From Syngnathus acus (Eukaryota; Chordata; Actinopteri; Syngnathiformes; Syngnathidae), in assembly GCF_901709675.1 (NCBI RefSeq), contig NC_051107.1, forward strand, positions 873,501 to 937,500: a stretch of 64,000 nucleotides of DNA. Reading direction: 5' to 3'. Both the position numbers and the translations under genes were made by a program. Positions 38,901-51,069 of this stretch are shown here, in pieces. The notes beneath the pieces are model-generated. The model was not told the origin of the DNA. It saw only the letters and a list, made by a program, of their open reading frames with translations, and did no database searches. Numbering within the stretch: position 1 is the stretch's first letter; the number at the start of each line of letters is the position of its first letter.

Positions 38901-39970
38901 TTTTCCACTTAACAAAATAAATTCAGTAAATTCAACAAAAACTTTTTTTATCGCACAGACGGCAAAAAGGTGCAGTCAACTCCAAGCATTTTAAACCCAT
39001 TTTTAAGCCATGACAGCTGTACAGTCAGTCACAAGACCCTTCACCAACCCCCAAAGGGTCAGTGTTTCGAGTCAACCCAGTGGAAATTAATTGCTGTGTA
39101 TGTGCGAGGTGACTGGTGACAGCTCGGAGAAGGCACGAAGGGATAAAGATAGGTGAAAGATGCGCTAGATCGATGGCAGACATTCAAGTTAGTGATGCAG
39201 AAGGAATCCGAGAGGCAAAATTAGTTGAAGGTGGAAAAACAACTATTAGAACTTGACCTATTTACGTTCATTATAAAACGAGACAGGAGCTATCCAAACA
39301 AGGCCATAACTCTGTTGACACAGGCACCTCAACTTAAACTGCCAAATATCAAGCCTCCACCTTTGGGATTTAGCGTTTTTCACATCGACAAGCCATCCTT
39401 GGTAGTGCTCCAACTGACCTAGTTTCAGCGCAACTATAATCCCCTTGCCAAGAGTTTTAAAACTAATTCCCAAATTTATTGTCTGATACTGTCCCAGCAA
39501 ATTTCCAGAAATGATTTATGCCATTGCAGCAACATAAGACATTTGAGTGTGCTGTACTCTGCTCTTTTGTCCAAAGAAATATCTATGCTGTATTGAACAC
39601 GTTTGCACAAGCACGTGTCAAAAACACAAACTGTACACTGTACATGTGCATAGTATCCCCCACCCACTTCCCCCAATTTACACCTGCATGTTGGAATAAG
39701 GACAAAGTCTCTCCCTTTTTCCAACTGCCACACCTCCACCATATCCTCACACAACCCTCCTGGCATGCGAACATTGAACCCTATGATTGTGGACATTTTT
39801 GACCTTCACTCTTCTATTATTATGAAGCCATTTGTTTGGACAATGCTGGGTGGTATGATAGAATGATAGTTCATTGGATAGTTTACTTCTGCTTATGCAG
39901 CCCTTGATATATGACACCACATGCATAGAATTTGCACCACTAATAAAAACAATAGACAATAAGACTCATT
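35930..39970. other. Intergenic DNA
   Basis: Contains ORFs of 134 codons (36123-36527, plus) and 158 codons (37755-38231, minus) without recognisable domains. A TATA-like box and an AATAAA-like sequence lie at about 37391 and 37606, but no LTR ends could be paired. Confidence 0.35.
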
Positions 39971-40152
39971 GGAAAATGAAGCTTCAAATGTGCTTTTTGA
40001 CTCCTTGAGATGGCACTGTTACTTTAAAAAAAGGGTTTAAGAAATTGCAAGTCAGTGTAATGTCAGCCCAATGTTGAACAGAAAGTGCCATCTGGAGTCA
40101 AAAAATAAAACTCGTTCATGAAGCACTTTTGAAGCTTCATTTTCCATCACTA
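39971..40152. mobile_element. Palindromic MITE (TAGTGATGG family), left end lost
   Basis: The inner arms GGAAAATGAAGCTTCAAA and GAAGCTTCATTTTCCATCAC are inverted copies. The right end keeps CCATCACTA, but the left TAGTGAT is missing. Confidence 0.6.
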
Positions 40153-40688
40153 CAATGAGTTGACTTTAGTGCTTAGCTTTGTCTTTTGAGCAAAAACACA
40201 CACACCAGTGTGCATGCACAAGCCAGCTTACACATAAATACAAATAGAACTTGAGTGAAGGACAGAGTGTACTTATGAGTTGAGATATCGGATCTTGAGC
40301 GGCTGTTTACAGTCACCTCAGTGTTCATATCACTTTTCGCTTATAACTGACAATCTCACACCCCTAGTTTAGGAGATGAGCTTTGTTTGCAATTATTATA
40401 ACAAAGCAATACCAGTCAACACTTTCCAGCCAAGATCATCTGACATGTTCAGACAGCGATCAAATATATATTTAAGATGAAGCCACGGGGTTGCAAAATA
40501 AGCCAGTTAAATGTAAACCACGTGTGTTCAATTTGACCGTTTGAAAAACAAAAAACCTTTATCCTATTTATTGGAAAAAAAAAACTTCAAATGGCACCAA
40601 ATAATTCACATCTGTCTCCTGTTTAAAAGTTCACATTGTTCCGGGTTGCCTTTCGGAGTTATGTGTTTTTCCACACAGAGACAAGATG
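40153..40688. other. Intergenic DNA
   Basis: No gene or repeat recognised. Confidence 0.4.
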
Positions 40689-40690
40689 TA

Positions 40691-42067
40691 CCGTAATTTT
40701 CGGACTATAAGTCGCTCCGGAGTACAAGTCGCATCAGTCATAAAATGCCCAAAAAAGTGAAAAAAAACATATATAAGTCGCTCCGGAGTATAAGTCGCAT
40801 TTTGGGGGGCGATTTATTCGACAAAATCCAACACCAAGAACAGTCATGAACGAGCAACAACAGGCTAAACGATAGGTATGCTAACGTGACATAAACACAA
40901 ACGAAGAGCTGAGAACGGCCCTGACGTAACATTCAGAGTTCTTCAAAAAACTATTACATAAATAACACGTTAATAAAACCATCTGTGTCACTCCAATTCA
41001 TTAAATCTATCGATCGTCCTTTGTCAACAATGCGTGCGCGCCGCTGATGGCGCTTGCACTTCAAAATATTCCACAGGCCCATATAACGATATATAAATTA
41101 GATATCAAATAACTATTATATAAGCAATAATGCTATCAAACCATCTGTGTCACTCCAAATCATTAAACCCATCGATCGTCCTTTGTCAACAATGGGTGCG
41201 CGCAGCTGACGGCGCTTGCACTTCAAAATATTCCACAGGCCCATATAACGATATATAAATTAGATATCAAATAACTATTATATAAGCAATAGTATTATCA
41301 AACCATCTGTGCACTCTAAATCATTAAATCCATCGATCAAATTCCTCGTCCTTTGTCAACAACGCCGCGCGTGCGCCCTGACGTCAGCCTCGTCGTTATT
41401 CCACAGATCTAGTATATAACTATATTGTAGCGTTAATAAAGTACAAGGAAAGACGTGGGTTTGGTAAACGGCTCTTTATTTAACAAAACAAACTTCCAGG
41501 CGTGTGGCGGCGTGGACTTCCAGCCACGGAAGTGGAAGAGAGCTCCATAGAATAGGACCGGGCGTGCGTAAAAGCCATGACCGAGCCCCATCCACCGTCC
41601 CCGGACAGTCACCCGGCCAAGCGCCGGCCCCAGACTTCCATCCACGGAGGTGAAAGAGAGCTCGGTAGAGTAGGACCGGGCGTGCGTAAAAGCCATAATA
41701 GTTTTTCAAACCTTCTGTGTCACTCCAAATCCTTAAATCCTTCAAACTCTTCGTCTTCCGTGTCACTTAGAAACAAAGCCGCTAATGATGCCGGTAGTAC
41801 GTGGGGCCCTTCGTCATCTTCGTCATCCCGTGATCAATCTTTGTCCTTTTTGTAAACAACCGCCACGCCGCGTCGCGCTGCTGACATCACTTGAAATTCA
41901 AATTACAGTAATCCCTTGCTACATCGCGGTTCGTTTATCGCGGTTTCACTTTTTTTTTTTGGGGGGAAATGTTTGAAAAAAAAACCACATAAGTCGCTCC
42001 TTATTATAAGTCGCCCCCCCCACCCAAACTATGAAAAAAAACGCGATTTATAGTCCGAAAATTACGG
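40691..42067 (-). mobile_element. TIR DNA transposon, non-autonomous (copy 2, inverted)
   Basis: Ends are CCGTAATTTTCGGACTATAA and its complement, flanked by TA on both sides (40689-40690, 42068-42069). It matches 15714-16918 in reverse orientation along nearly its whole length. At 1,377 bp it is 172 bp longer. Most of the difference is one extra tandem unit, visible as a block starting CCACAGGCCCATATAACGAT at 41071 and again at 41233 (162-bp period). Only short ORFs remain. Confidence 0.8.
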
Positions 42068-42539
42068 TAGTTAAATTTTTTTGGATCCACACAAAATTCT
42101 TGACCAATACCTTACTCTGTTAAAATGTGTTTATGATTATGAAACAAACACCAATAAACTGTTATTCTACAGTCTCCCTTCTATCAAGGAGGTTACATTT
42201 GATATATCACCCCCACAATAAGTGAAATCCATGATAGAGAAATAACTGTAAAGTTATTTACAAGGTTTTTTTTGTTGAAGTTTTAGTCACGCTTTAAAAA
42301 CAATCCGGCACATTTTATATGTATAATACATAATATATTGAGAGAGAGCAATTTTACTGGATTATTGTAAAAACAGTAAATAACAATGATAAAAAAGAAA
42401 TGTGCGATCCAGCGCGACCGTAAAACGTAAACAATTTAGTGGCGGTTAACTGTATATTCATTTGTATAGTACATACTAATGTTAATGCCAATTACAACAT
42501 GGAATATTTAATCAAAGTATTTAATCAAAGCTTTTAGAA

Positions 42540-42790
42540 ATCATAATGTTCCTTATTATGAGCCCTATCCCCTGCTCTTCCCCTTGCTTTGCCTCCATTA
42601 TGTGCTCAAACAGGCTGGATGTGTTGCGCTCGAGATCTGAGCGAGTCGCATCGGCTCGGAACTTTTGCTATTTGCAAAGTCAGCAGCCCCGCCATGTATA
42701 ATTTTCGGATTTCCACGCTTTCTTGTCTTTTGATTTAAGTGTTGGAAGTACTCGCTGTCCCTGGAAGGAGGCCGAAACGCCATGAAAAGG
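42540..42790 (-). pseudogene. Possible degenerate hAT transposase BED-finger fragment
   Basis: The minus-strand translation across frames gives W..., a C-x2-C-like pair interrupted by stops, then RNTSSLFEHIMEA, which resembles the NTTNLxxHL part of BED zinc fingers in hAT transposases. It is short and broken, so the call is tentative. Confidence 0.2.
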
Positions 42791-43153
42791 AAGAAAATAG
42801 CTTTTTAAACATTTCAAAACAATGTTTGTGCCATTAATTCTCATTTGTTGACCATTTTTGATAGGGTAATATGTAAGTGGTAAACTTAAAACGTCAAAGG
42901 AGAGGAGAGTATATTATTAAGACAGAAAGAATGTTTACAGGATCTCCCTTCCAGTTTTTTGGCTCTGATGTCCAAGTCCCAGTTCCAAAACACTGACAAG
43001 GTCAGATCCCAATCTGGACTACAGTCTGTTTCCAACATGTACCGTATCACTAAAAATTCCACTTTTAAATAATGCAAAATGTCTTAAATAATGCCCCAAA
43101 ACAGGCAAATAATGACAGCTCACATAAATGTATGATGCCAAGATAGGAAATCT

Positions 43154-43159
43154 TTTATT
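43154..43159 (-). terminator. btg1: Poly(A) signal AATAAA, likely distal signal of btg1
   Basis: AATAAA reads on the minus strand within TCTGTAATAAAAGATTTC. Cleavage would fall at about 43130-43140. Confidence 0.45.
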
Positions 43160-46015
43160 ACAGAGAAAAAAAACTTTTTCTTCCAAAATATAGAAATCTG
43201 TACAACTTCCGCACAATCAATTTACATGAACTGTACAAATTTACAGCAGTTCATCGCAACATACCCAAGGAAAAAAAAAAAATTAACACGATAACGATGA
43301 CATGAGATCACAAACTTTTTCTTCTTGGGTAAGCTCAGATTTTTTTGTCTGTTTTCTGCTTTTATATGTAAATAGAAAAAGGGAAAAAAAGGAAAAGAAA
43401 ATGAACAAAACCAAGGATACTTCTACGATTACAGATTCTGGAAACTATTTTTTTATTTTTTTTTTAAAAACAACCAAAACAACTTTGGTCCACTTTCTTC
43501 AAAAATGGCTTCACTTACAAAACGCATTAACCATGTTAAAAGATGACTTAGAAAAAGGAACAAGCCCACAGAGAGAGGGAAAAAAACTCAATTATTGGCA
43601 CTTTCCATGTGTTATGCACTCTACCATCGCTTGTACAGTTACGTTACATTCTACAATATGTAAAACACCTCAAATGTGAAAGTGGCAATAATTCAACCAG
43701 TTGATGACAATATTGACAACAGCTACAACAAAAACAAAAAAACAACAACTGTTCCCTTTCTATATCACGTCTTAACACGTTTAACAAGCTTTTTCCTAAG
43801 AGTCTTATATTGAATGTTTCCAGGCCTGAGTTTGGCAATACATTCTAGGAGAGACTCCTCGCGTCTCCAGAAGAAAACGTTTTAACATTTTTAGTGCATT
43901 TAATGTGCTATTTTACCTCTCACTTTATTTATTTATTTTACACCAAGCACTCTACGACAATTCTGTAAGCTATGTACGCACGAGGTGAATGGATGCAATT
44001 GAAAATTATTACTCTTATCGTGGACGTAAGCCATTTTTCTGTTGGTGGTGGTAACGGTTGAGAAGGCGTCAAAGAGGATTTGGTTGTTTTCTCAAATTTT
44101 GGATCTTCAAACGGATAAAATACATTTTAGGAAGAGGAGGGCGGAAATCTACCAGTGTGACCAAGACCATAAAATAACTAGCATAATAATGTGTGACATG
44201 TATCGGAGATGGTGGGAAGAAACTAAACCAGCTCCTCTTCAGGACAACAACAAAAAATCGTGCTTTTTTTTTTAAAGCCCAACACGGTGCTGCCGAACAT
44301 ATCAGCAGAGGGTGAGGCAAATAGGGGGTGCAGTGCGTCAGAGGCTATAGCTCGATTACCCATGATCCTCTCAGGCTTAGGGGAGCTTAAAAACACCCAG
44401 CCTGCTGTGACAGATACGGCTCCAGAAGCGGGTGTGGGTGCAGCCGTCACATCCTTTCATATGCATGTAAACAATGATGCCACTCAGTAATTAAATGCAG
44501 CGCGATCCAGTGAGATGAAAACGAGACAACGACGCTAGGTACCCTCAATTATTCATCTTTCGTCCGAGTTTCTTGCTAGCCCCTCCCCACCACAAATCGC
44601 TTCCATGTTTGTATGTGCTGGTTTATTTATCCATCACTGTGAGGGGAGGGCGGAAGGCATCCGGGTGGGGGAGGCTGAATACGTTTGAAGCTAGGGAGGG
44701 CCGGAGGAATTTTAGCTGCCCTGGACAAGAGTCCGGCCCTGGCCCTACCCCGCTTCTCTATCACAAAACAGACCCCCCCCCCCCCACACACACACATCCC
44801 GGTATTCCTCCGCCCACTCCACCGTGCGTGACGGACGGTGATATGTGTCACATTAAGTCTACCTGCACAAGTGCGGTTAGGATGGCGGTATCAGGCTAGC
44901 AGTGCTGGCGTTGCTTTTGGCTGAAAGGGAGGTCTGAGCTGGGAGGGGGTTGGGGTGATATGTGGCACTTGAGGCACTCAAAAGTCGGGCGAGGGCAAAG
45001 CTGCCAGGATGTGTTTGAGGGCAGTCGAGACCACCAGGTTGTCTGGCAGTCGTTTCGAAATCACTAATGGCTCATAATCATGAGAAGAGGTAAGGCAAAT
45101 GCACCTCCAAAGCTTATAAAAGGACTTCCATTTTAAAAAACAAGGGCTCTTGGAGATCACTGATACAAGTGAAATAAAAGGCTGACAAGTTAAAAATGAA
45201 CCTCTGACAGTGCTCCGTGCCCCCGTCTGTGACTTAAGTCCAGACCCTTGGGTCATGCTTCATGAACAGTGCCACGAGTACACCACGGCTTCTCGCCTAC
45301 CGCCAACAAACATCCTCCATCTTCCAATCAAAAGCTCTGAAATGTTCACAAATACAGTGTTTTTTAAAAAAAAAAAACGCTTTTGAAATCCAGTCTCGCA
45401 CTTTCCATCGGACAGACAGCCGTCTATTCCAACCGGGAGAGCTACAGTATGAACAACAACAGATGAGGAGGGCGGGACAAAAAAATGGTGTAAAAGTTGA
45501 CATTCGAATGGATGGAATGCAGGCGATTTAAAAAAAAAAAAAAAAAAAAAGTACACATCCCACACAATCTAACGTCAAAGTGCATTCACTGACAATTCTT
45601 CTAAAAGATTTGGGTAGAATTGGCCCCTCCCTCTTTGCTACACTTTGAAATTTGGCGAAAACAGGAGCTCATATGGTGGAAGGAAAAGGGGGGGCAAGCA
45701 CAGGAACTTGATTGTGAATTTCAACAACATTCATTAAATTGAGGGGGGGGGGGCGTGACAGGTCCTCTGGCCTCCCCCAGAAAGCTACACAACATGGTTG
45801 GTGGGATCGCAGCGGACACGCTGGTATCCATAGGTAACAGGTGTTGCAAACACTTGCACTTACATACAGGCCGGGAATAGTTTGAGTCGTTGAGGGAGGA
45901 AAGTCGAGGACGTTAGCTCCAGTCGCTTGCGGGTAAAGATTCCCTGTGGTCTAAAATGGGGATTCTATAGAAAATCAAATGTCCATTAGCGCTGCTCTAC
46001 CTCGATGGGCTAAAC

Positions 46016-46332
46016 CACAGGTGTCAAACTCAAGGCCCGGGGGCCAGATACGGCCCGCCACATCATTTTATGTGGCCCGCGAAGACAAATTGTGCATCAT
46101 ATTTGTGTGTCATTACTAGAATTGCAAATTGTCTTCACTTTTAATATCTTTTATTTTTAAACTATTTGACCAGTTTTTACTCGCCTGATTTGAAAACGAG
46201 TTTGTTTTGTAGCTCTTACTGTATATAATATGAGGTGCTCATACATTTATTTGGGTTGACAGTCATAATGGCCCTCCGAAAGACGCTATGACGACAATGT
46301 GGCCCGCGAAAAAAACGAGTTTGACACCCCTG
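46016..46332 (+). mobile_element. Non-autonomous hAT element, family H1 copy 3, in btg1 3' UTR
   Basis: It starts CACAGGTGTCAAACTC and ends GAGTTTGACACCCCTG, flanked by a perfect GGCTAAAC duplication (46008-46015, 46333-46340). Very similar to copy 1, so probably recent. It lies opposite to the btg1 strand within the inferred 3' UTR. Confidence 0.85.
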
Positions 46333-46901
46333 GGCTAAACCCTCAACTTCCTCCTCAACGAAACAACCTCAAAGTTTGAATATCAAGGGGGATCATTTCT
46401 AGGAATAAATTCCTGCACAATTTGGCGTTTTTTTTTTTCCTGTGGTGTGTTTTAGCATGTACCCATAACCACAAGTAGGAAAAGTGCAAAGTCAATGCTG
46501 ACAGGCCCTTGAGGGATGACGTTTATCACCATGTTTACAGTCGAGGGGTGGGGTCGGGGGGGGGGTCTCGATCGGGTGGTGTAGCTGCCCCAACAGTTCC
46601 ATCTCCACAAGAACTCTCCTAAGAAAATGGAGTACCCAGCTGATCCAATGACACAACAGAACAGATGATAACAGGTGGTGGTGGTGGTTGTGGGGGGGGG
46701 GAGTATCAAACCTGCAAGGTTTTCATCACTTAGTTGATAGAGCACATCCTCTGTTTTTTTTCTTCTTTTTTTTCCTCTTTCATTATTTCGTTTCATATTC
46801 TTAGCTTTTAAAAAGGCTCGCCCTGATCCGGTCAAATTCATGTTGACTGGCCAAGGTGTGACCCTGAACGACTATTAAGCCCGGCCGAAAGTGCGCGCCG
46901 T

Positions 46902-49900
46902 TTAACTGGACACAGTCATCATGTTGTAAGCTTTGGAGGGACTAGCTCTGCCCAACACCATCAGTTCCTCCTTGCAGCTGATGTGACTGTCCACCATAGG
47001 GTTCCCCGAGCCGCCGCTCCCCGAGGGCGAGCTGGTGATCGCCGTTCCCGGCATGACCACCGGCATAGGCTGCGACTCGTACAGGACGCAGATGGAGCCG
47101 TCCTCACCAATACGGTAGGACACCTCAAAGGGGTCCACCCAGAGGGTGAGCTCGCTGGGCAACAGCAGGTAGAGTTGCTGGATGGTCAAGCCGATACGCT
47201 GGCCTGCCTGCCCCACCAGTGGGTCCATCTTGTGGTTGATACGGATGCAACGGTACCCTGAACCTTTGCAGGGTCTGTCCGGGAACCAGTGGTGCTTGTA
47301 TTGTTCTGTCGGGACACAAAGAAGATGATACAGGTTGAATTTACGGTAGTGGTGGGAGGGGGTAAACCTAAAACTTGGATACACCAAATAGATATGACAT
47401 ATTACAGGAGGTAAACAAACACTAAGGATATGTGCTAGGTCGTTTTAGCGCAAGCTAATGCTAACATCAGCAGCAAATGCCACTCCCCAAAAATAAACTC
47501 CCTTCAAACACAAACACCTTCGGGGAGTCTCTTAAAAGCACCCCCACTCTTTAATTGCTTAACAGTCTGCTCAGCGTGCGAGTTAAACAAGTTCTCGACG
47601 GATTTGCGCTAATCTCGAGACTGGTTCTTTTGGTCTGAAAAAGTCGGAAACCCGCCAAAATTCTCATCCTTGTATGGTGCCTGGCAGACTGGTGGAAAAT
47701 GAATGAATTGAGGTTCACAAAATGGATCTGGCTCATATTACAAATTCACAACACTGCTGCTTTAGAAGTGAATGGATGTACAGCAAAATAATTGATTAGA
47801 TCAAATTTGTATGACTGCACCTCATTGGTACTTTAGAGCTTTTGATAGTCTGTCTCAGATAGTGAGTGCCTTTTGCTGTGGATAGTCAGTCTAGATCTCA
47901 CTAAGTGCAGTTATTGTCAGGGTGCAGAGAAGAAAAACAGCAGCACCTGTTAAGGTCCTGATAAGCGGCCATAAAACTGGCGTCCGACAGCGCCCTGTGC
48001 GTACGTGACAAAAAAAAAGACTCATTGAATTGCACAATCCCTTCCCCGACTGCAGTCAGTGTCACAAAGTCTCCCATGACTGGCTGAACAAAAACACAGA
48101 AAGTCCAAGCCATCAGGGAGGCGTGGCTCCGCCCCCTCTTAAAGGGATAGGATCCTGTTTTTGTGCAAGTTTTTCCACAGTAAGGAGTGACGCCATCACT
48201 TTCATTTCCCCTTTGGGCTTTTACTGAAAGTATTGTCGCTTGGGCGTATGAGGAAAAAAAAAATACACATCTCACTCATCTGCGGCAAGAAGATCTGGAC
48301 GGCCCTTTGTGTGGAGCTTTTCATTTACAGAGGAACACAAAACAAAACCTCCCGTCTACTTGGATAGAGCTCATCTATATTGAATTCCCCTTGATGCAAA
48401 TGAAGAAGTGAAGTAGGCTCATGTACAGGGCACCTGTATTGAACAACAGCCAGAATATACCCCCCGCCCCCTACACACACACACCTTCTTCTCTGCCTCA
48501 CTGATGCAAATACAATCTAATGGAAAAGCACTGGTGGGTCTGTCGGGCTGAGCCACAAAAGGCATCCACCTCCAAACCCCCTAGAGCAGCTGGGATCGGA
48601 ATCAGCTCTGCACAGCCTATTCTTAAAAACCAGGACACAAAGAGTGGGGGGTGGGAAAGCTGGAGTCGGACGACGCACTTAACGCGGAGAGTTTAACAAA
48701 AGACGCTTATTGAAATGCTATAGGGTGAGTTTGTCCCAGCCTGTCTGGTATAGCAAAACTTAACACAAATTAGATGTGGTCATCCCTCTTCACACCATAC
48801 AGAACAGTTTTCTGTATGAAAAAAACAACCTCATTCCCGTACATGTTGAGTCTATTTTCAGTTCACCCCCCCACTCCTCCCCGCCAATGACGTCACATCC
48901 ACCCCCTGTCTTTAATGTCCTGCTATAGGCTCCACCTAAACATCCTCCTCCCCCACCGAGGCAGGATCCATTTTGCAGAAACTTTTGTGTTTACAAGCCA
49001 GCCCACTGAGTTTTTTTTTTTTCTTCCATCGACAAAACTTGACAATTACCTCGCATATACAGTATATATGAAGTCAAATATCAAACACTGCGGTCTTTGT
49101 CGCTCAACTTTGCAATGCTATTACGCGGTCACGCAAGCAGATTATTTCACCTTGTTGCTTTTGCCTGTTTCGAAGGAGTTAAGGGGTCCCGTCTCAAATT
49201 TTACTGCTGTATAGGCGGGGGCGGGGGGGTTATTATGGAAGAAGGCCTTAATGGTCTGAATGTAGGTCATCATCCGCTGTTCCATACTGAAGCGAAGCAG
49301 ATGTATGGCAGATTTACACCAGGGCCAGAAAAAAAAGACCTTAATTCCCTAAAGTAGGACTGGTTACTCTAATTCTACTTATATGGATAATCATACACAT
49401 TATGACGTCATAAGTGACTAAACCTTAGTTAAGGTATTTAGTTATGTTTTGTCATGTAATTGATGAGTTATCAAAAATGTATTTATTTAGGACATCAATC
49501 TTTAGGATGTGTAAAAGAAGTGGAATATAGATAATATCAATGATATAATTAGAAGGGTAATTTTGAGTGGTTATTTATTTAATTATAAACGACTGCATTA
49601 CGTAATCGTGCAAGCGTCTCACCGTTGTTGTCGAGCTCGGCGCACTTCCTTGTACCCCCCCCCCCCCCCCCCCCCTCACTTCTTTACTAACAAAGTAGCT
49701 CGCTTCGAAGCTCTCCGTATAGATTATTGACAGCAAAATAATCGGTTGTGATAAATGAACCGTCGAATTGTGCGATTTGATCAGCCATTATCCCCGATCT
49801 GTCGCCTCCTTGGTGCGCAAAGCTGAGCGCTCTGGTGGCGCTGATAGTGAGACTCCGCCGAGAACAAAGAAGGCTTCTTCTGGCTCCCCCACGGTCCGGT

Positions 49901-50169
49901 TGCAAACCGAATTCCGAGCTCATTTTAGCGCCGAATGAAAATAAAACTCACCTTTAGTGAAAATTTTATGCACATTTTATGGTTTGTTGAATGGAATCTC
50001 AAGTAAAGAAGGATTTTTACTCACCTGACAAAATGTCCTGTAGACTCTGGTTGAATGTTTGGACTTGCCGATCGTTTACGTGTCCTTTTACCCGCAGAAA
50101 TCGCGACAAAAATCCCACGGCGGCGTTGATTTCTGGTTTCATGGTTCCCCGGGCACAAAGGGTATGCAT
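46902..50169 (-). CDS. btg1: BTG1, BTG/Tob anti-proliferative protein, 2 exons
   Basis: Exon 1 is 50169-50025 and exon 2 is 47305-46902, with a GT-AG intron of 2,719 bp. Together 549 nt encode 182 residues, against 171 in human BTG1. The start [10 protein letters not shown] aligns with MHPFYTRAATM of human BTG1; the downstream ATG at 50142 matches the second Met there. The APRO domain covers about residues 10-125. Box A includes [20 protein letters not shown] and box [21 protein letters not shown]. The tail [12 protein letters not shown] and YNMMTVSS is BTG1-like rather than BTG2-like. Family members bind CNOT7/CNOT8 (CAF1) deadenylases and promote mRNA deadenylation, restraining proliferation. 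A serine/glycine/proline-rich insert (about residues 135-150) before MVDS accounts for the extra length. Whether this is one of two teleost paralogues cannot be told here. Confidence 0.95.
49655..49675. repeat. C21 homopolymer in btg1 intron
   Basis: An uninterrupted run of 21 C on the plus strand, about 350 bp into the intron from exon 1. On the transcript strand it is a G-run. Confidence 0.9.
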
Positions 50170-50486
50170 TGAGGAAAGCAAGGGCCACGGCCTGTGTGCG
50201 CTTTTTTCCGTTCACTATGCGCTCGTCGGTGCGTCTTTTTTTCCACTTTGAGCCCAGACCCAAGTGCGGTGGTCCTGTGCTCATTTAGTGCGCAGTGTGT
50301 CGTGGTAGGCCGGCTTGCTATCTTCGCGGAGATCCGCTGACACACTTGACCGATAGAAGCCTGTTGTTGGTAAATACCACGCAAAAAGGGGGAGGTGGTC
50401 TTCAGATGGGGTCCTTCCGTACTTCACCCGTCCTCCCTTTCCACAGCCCTCCTCCAAAGTGAAGCTCCGCTGAATGGGTAGAGAGG

Positions 50487-50493
50487 TTTTATA
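50487..50493 (-). promoter_or_regulatory. btg1: TATA box of btg1
   Basis: TATAAAA reads on the minus strand inside a GC-rich stretch (GAGGCGG before it), about 318 bases upstream of the start codon. A start site near 50457-50462 and a 5' UTR of about 290 bases would follow. A CCAAT box on the opposite strand lies near 50565. The start site is inferred. Confidence 0.6.
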
Positions 50494-50777
50494 CCGCCTC
50501 CCCCTCTCTCTAAACTCCCTCACCCAAAGGCGACAGCACAACCTGCTCCAGCAACAACAGTTCACCAATGGCAGCCCCCGCAAGCGTCTGACGAGTCACA
50601 TATAGGAGGAGTGTTGAGCGCACGTCACCCGCTCTGGAAATAAACACAACCACATAGCGTGAAGTCGTGTTGCGTCTGGAGCCAGTCAGTTATCGGAACT
50701 GAGAGCGAAGATCCCCCAACTGTCTTTGTTTTGCTCTGAATAAGCCATATAGTTGAGTTTGCAGCTTTATTGTAGTC

Positions 50778-51069
50778 ACTACGGGTGTCAAACGGGTGGC
50801 CCGCGCAGACAAATTGTGCATCAAATTCGTGTCATTACTAGAATTGCAAATTGTCTTCACTTTTAATAATGTCTTCTTTTTTTAAAATATTTGACCAGTT
50901 TTTACTCGTCTGATTTGAAAACGAGTTATTTGTCAGTTTGATTTGTAGCTTTTACTGTATATAATATGAGGTGCTCATACATTTATTTGGGTTGACGGTC
51001 ATAATGGCCCTCCGAAATAAGCTATGACTACAATGCGGCCCGCGAAAAAAAAAGAGTTTGACACCCTTG
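50778..51069 (+). mobile_element. Non-autonomous hAT element, family H1 copy 4
   Basis: Shorter at its left end than copies 1 and 3 (the GGCCCGGGGGCC block is missing). It is flanked by TTGTAGTC and TTGTAGTG, an 8-bp duplication with one change. It lies about 0.3 kb upstream of the btg1 TATA box. Confidence 0.8.

Larger units (their letters stand above)
43135..46901 (-). other. btg1: Putative btg1 3' untranslated region
   Basis: From the btg1 stop codon no other gene intervenes until a canonical AATAAA on the minus strand at 43154-43159, preceded by AT-rich, TGTACAG-containing sequence typical of a 3' UTR end. The inferred length is about 3.8 kb, longer than the roughly 1-2 kb I recall for mammalian BTG1/BTG2. 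Earlier signals (for example near 43930 and 44630) could give shorter forms. It contains a hAT insertion (46016-46332) and an A21 run on the plus strand (45530-45550). Confidence 0.45.

Noticed and set aside
41433-41855. ORFs on both strands within the TIR element
   Set aside because: They follow the internal 118-bp units of a non-autonomous transposon and show no catalytic motifs.
46983-47319. 92-codon plus-strand and 64-codon minus-strand ORFs over btg1 exon 2
   Set aside because: Shadow frames of a strongly conserved BTG domain.
49687-49923. 78-codon minus-strand ORF as an alternative btg1 first exon
   Set aside because: It lies inside the intron and has no similarity to BTG proteins; the 50025-50169 exon gives the correct N-terminus and phase.
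50597-50606. CACATATAGG as a serum response element of btg1
   Set aside because: Two mismatches to the CArG consensus; too weak to annotate.
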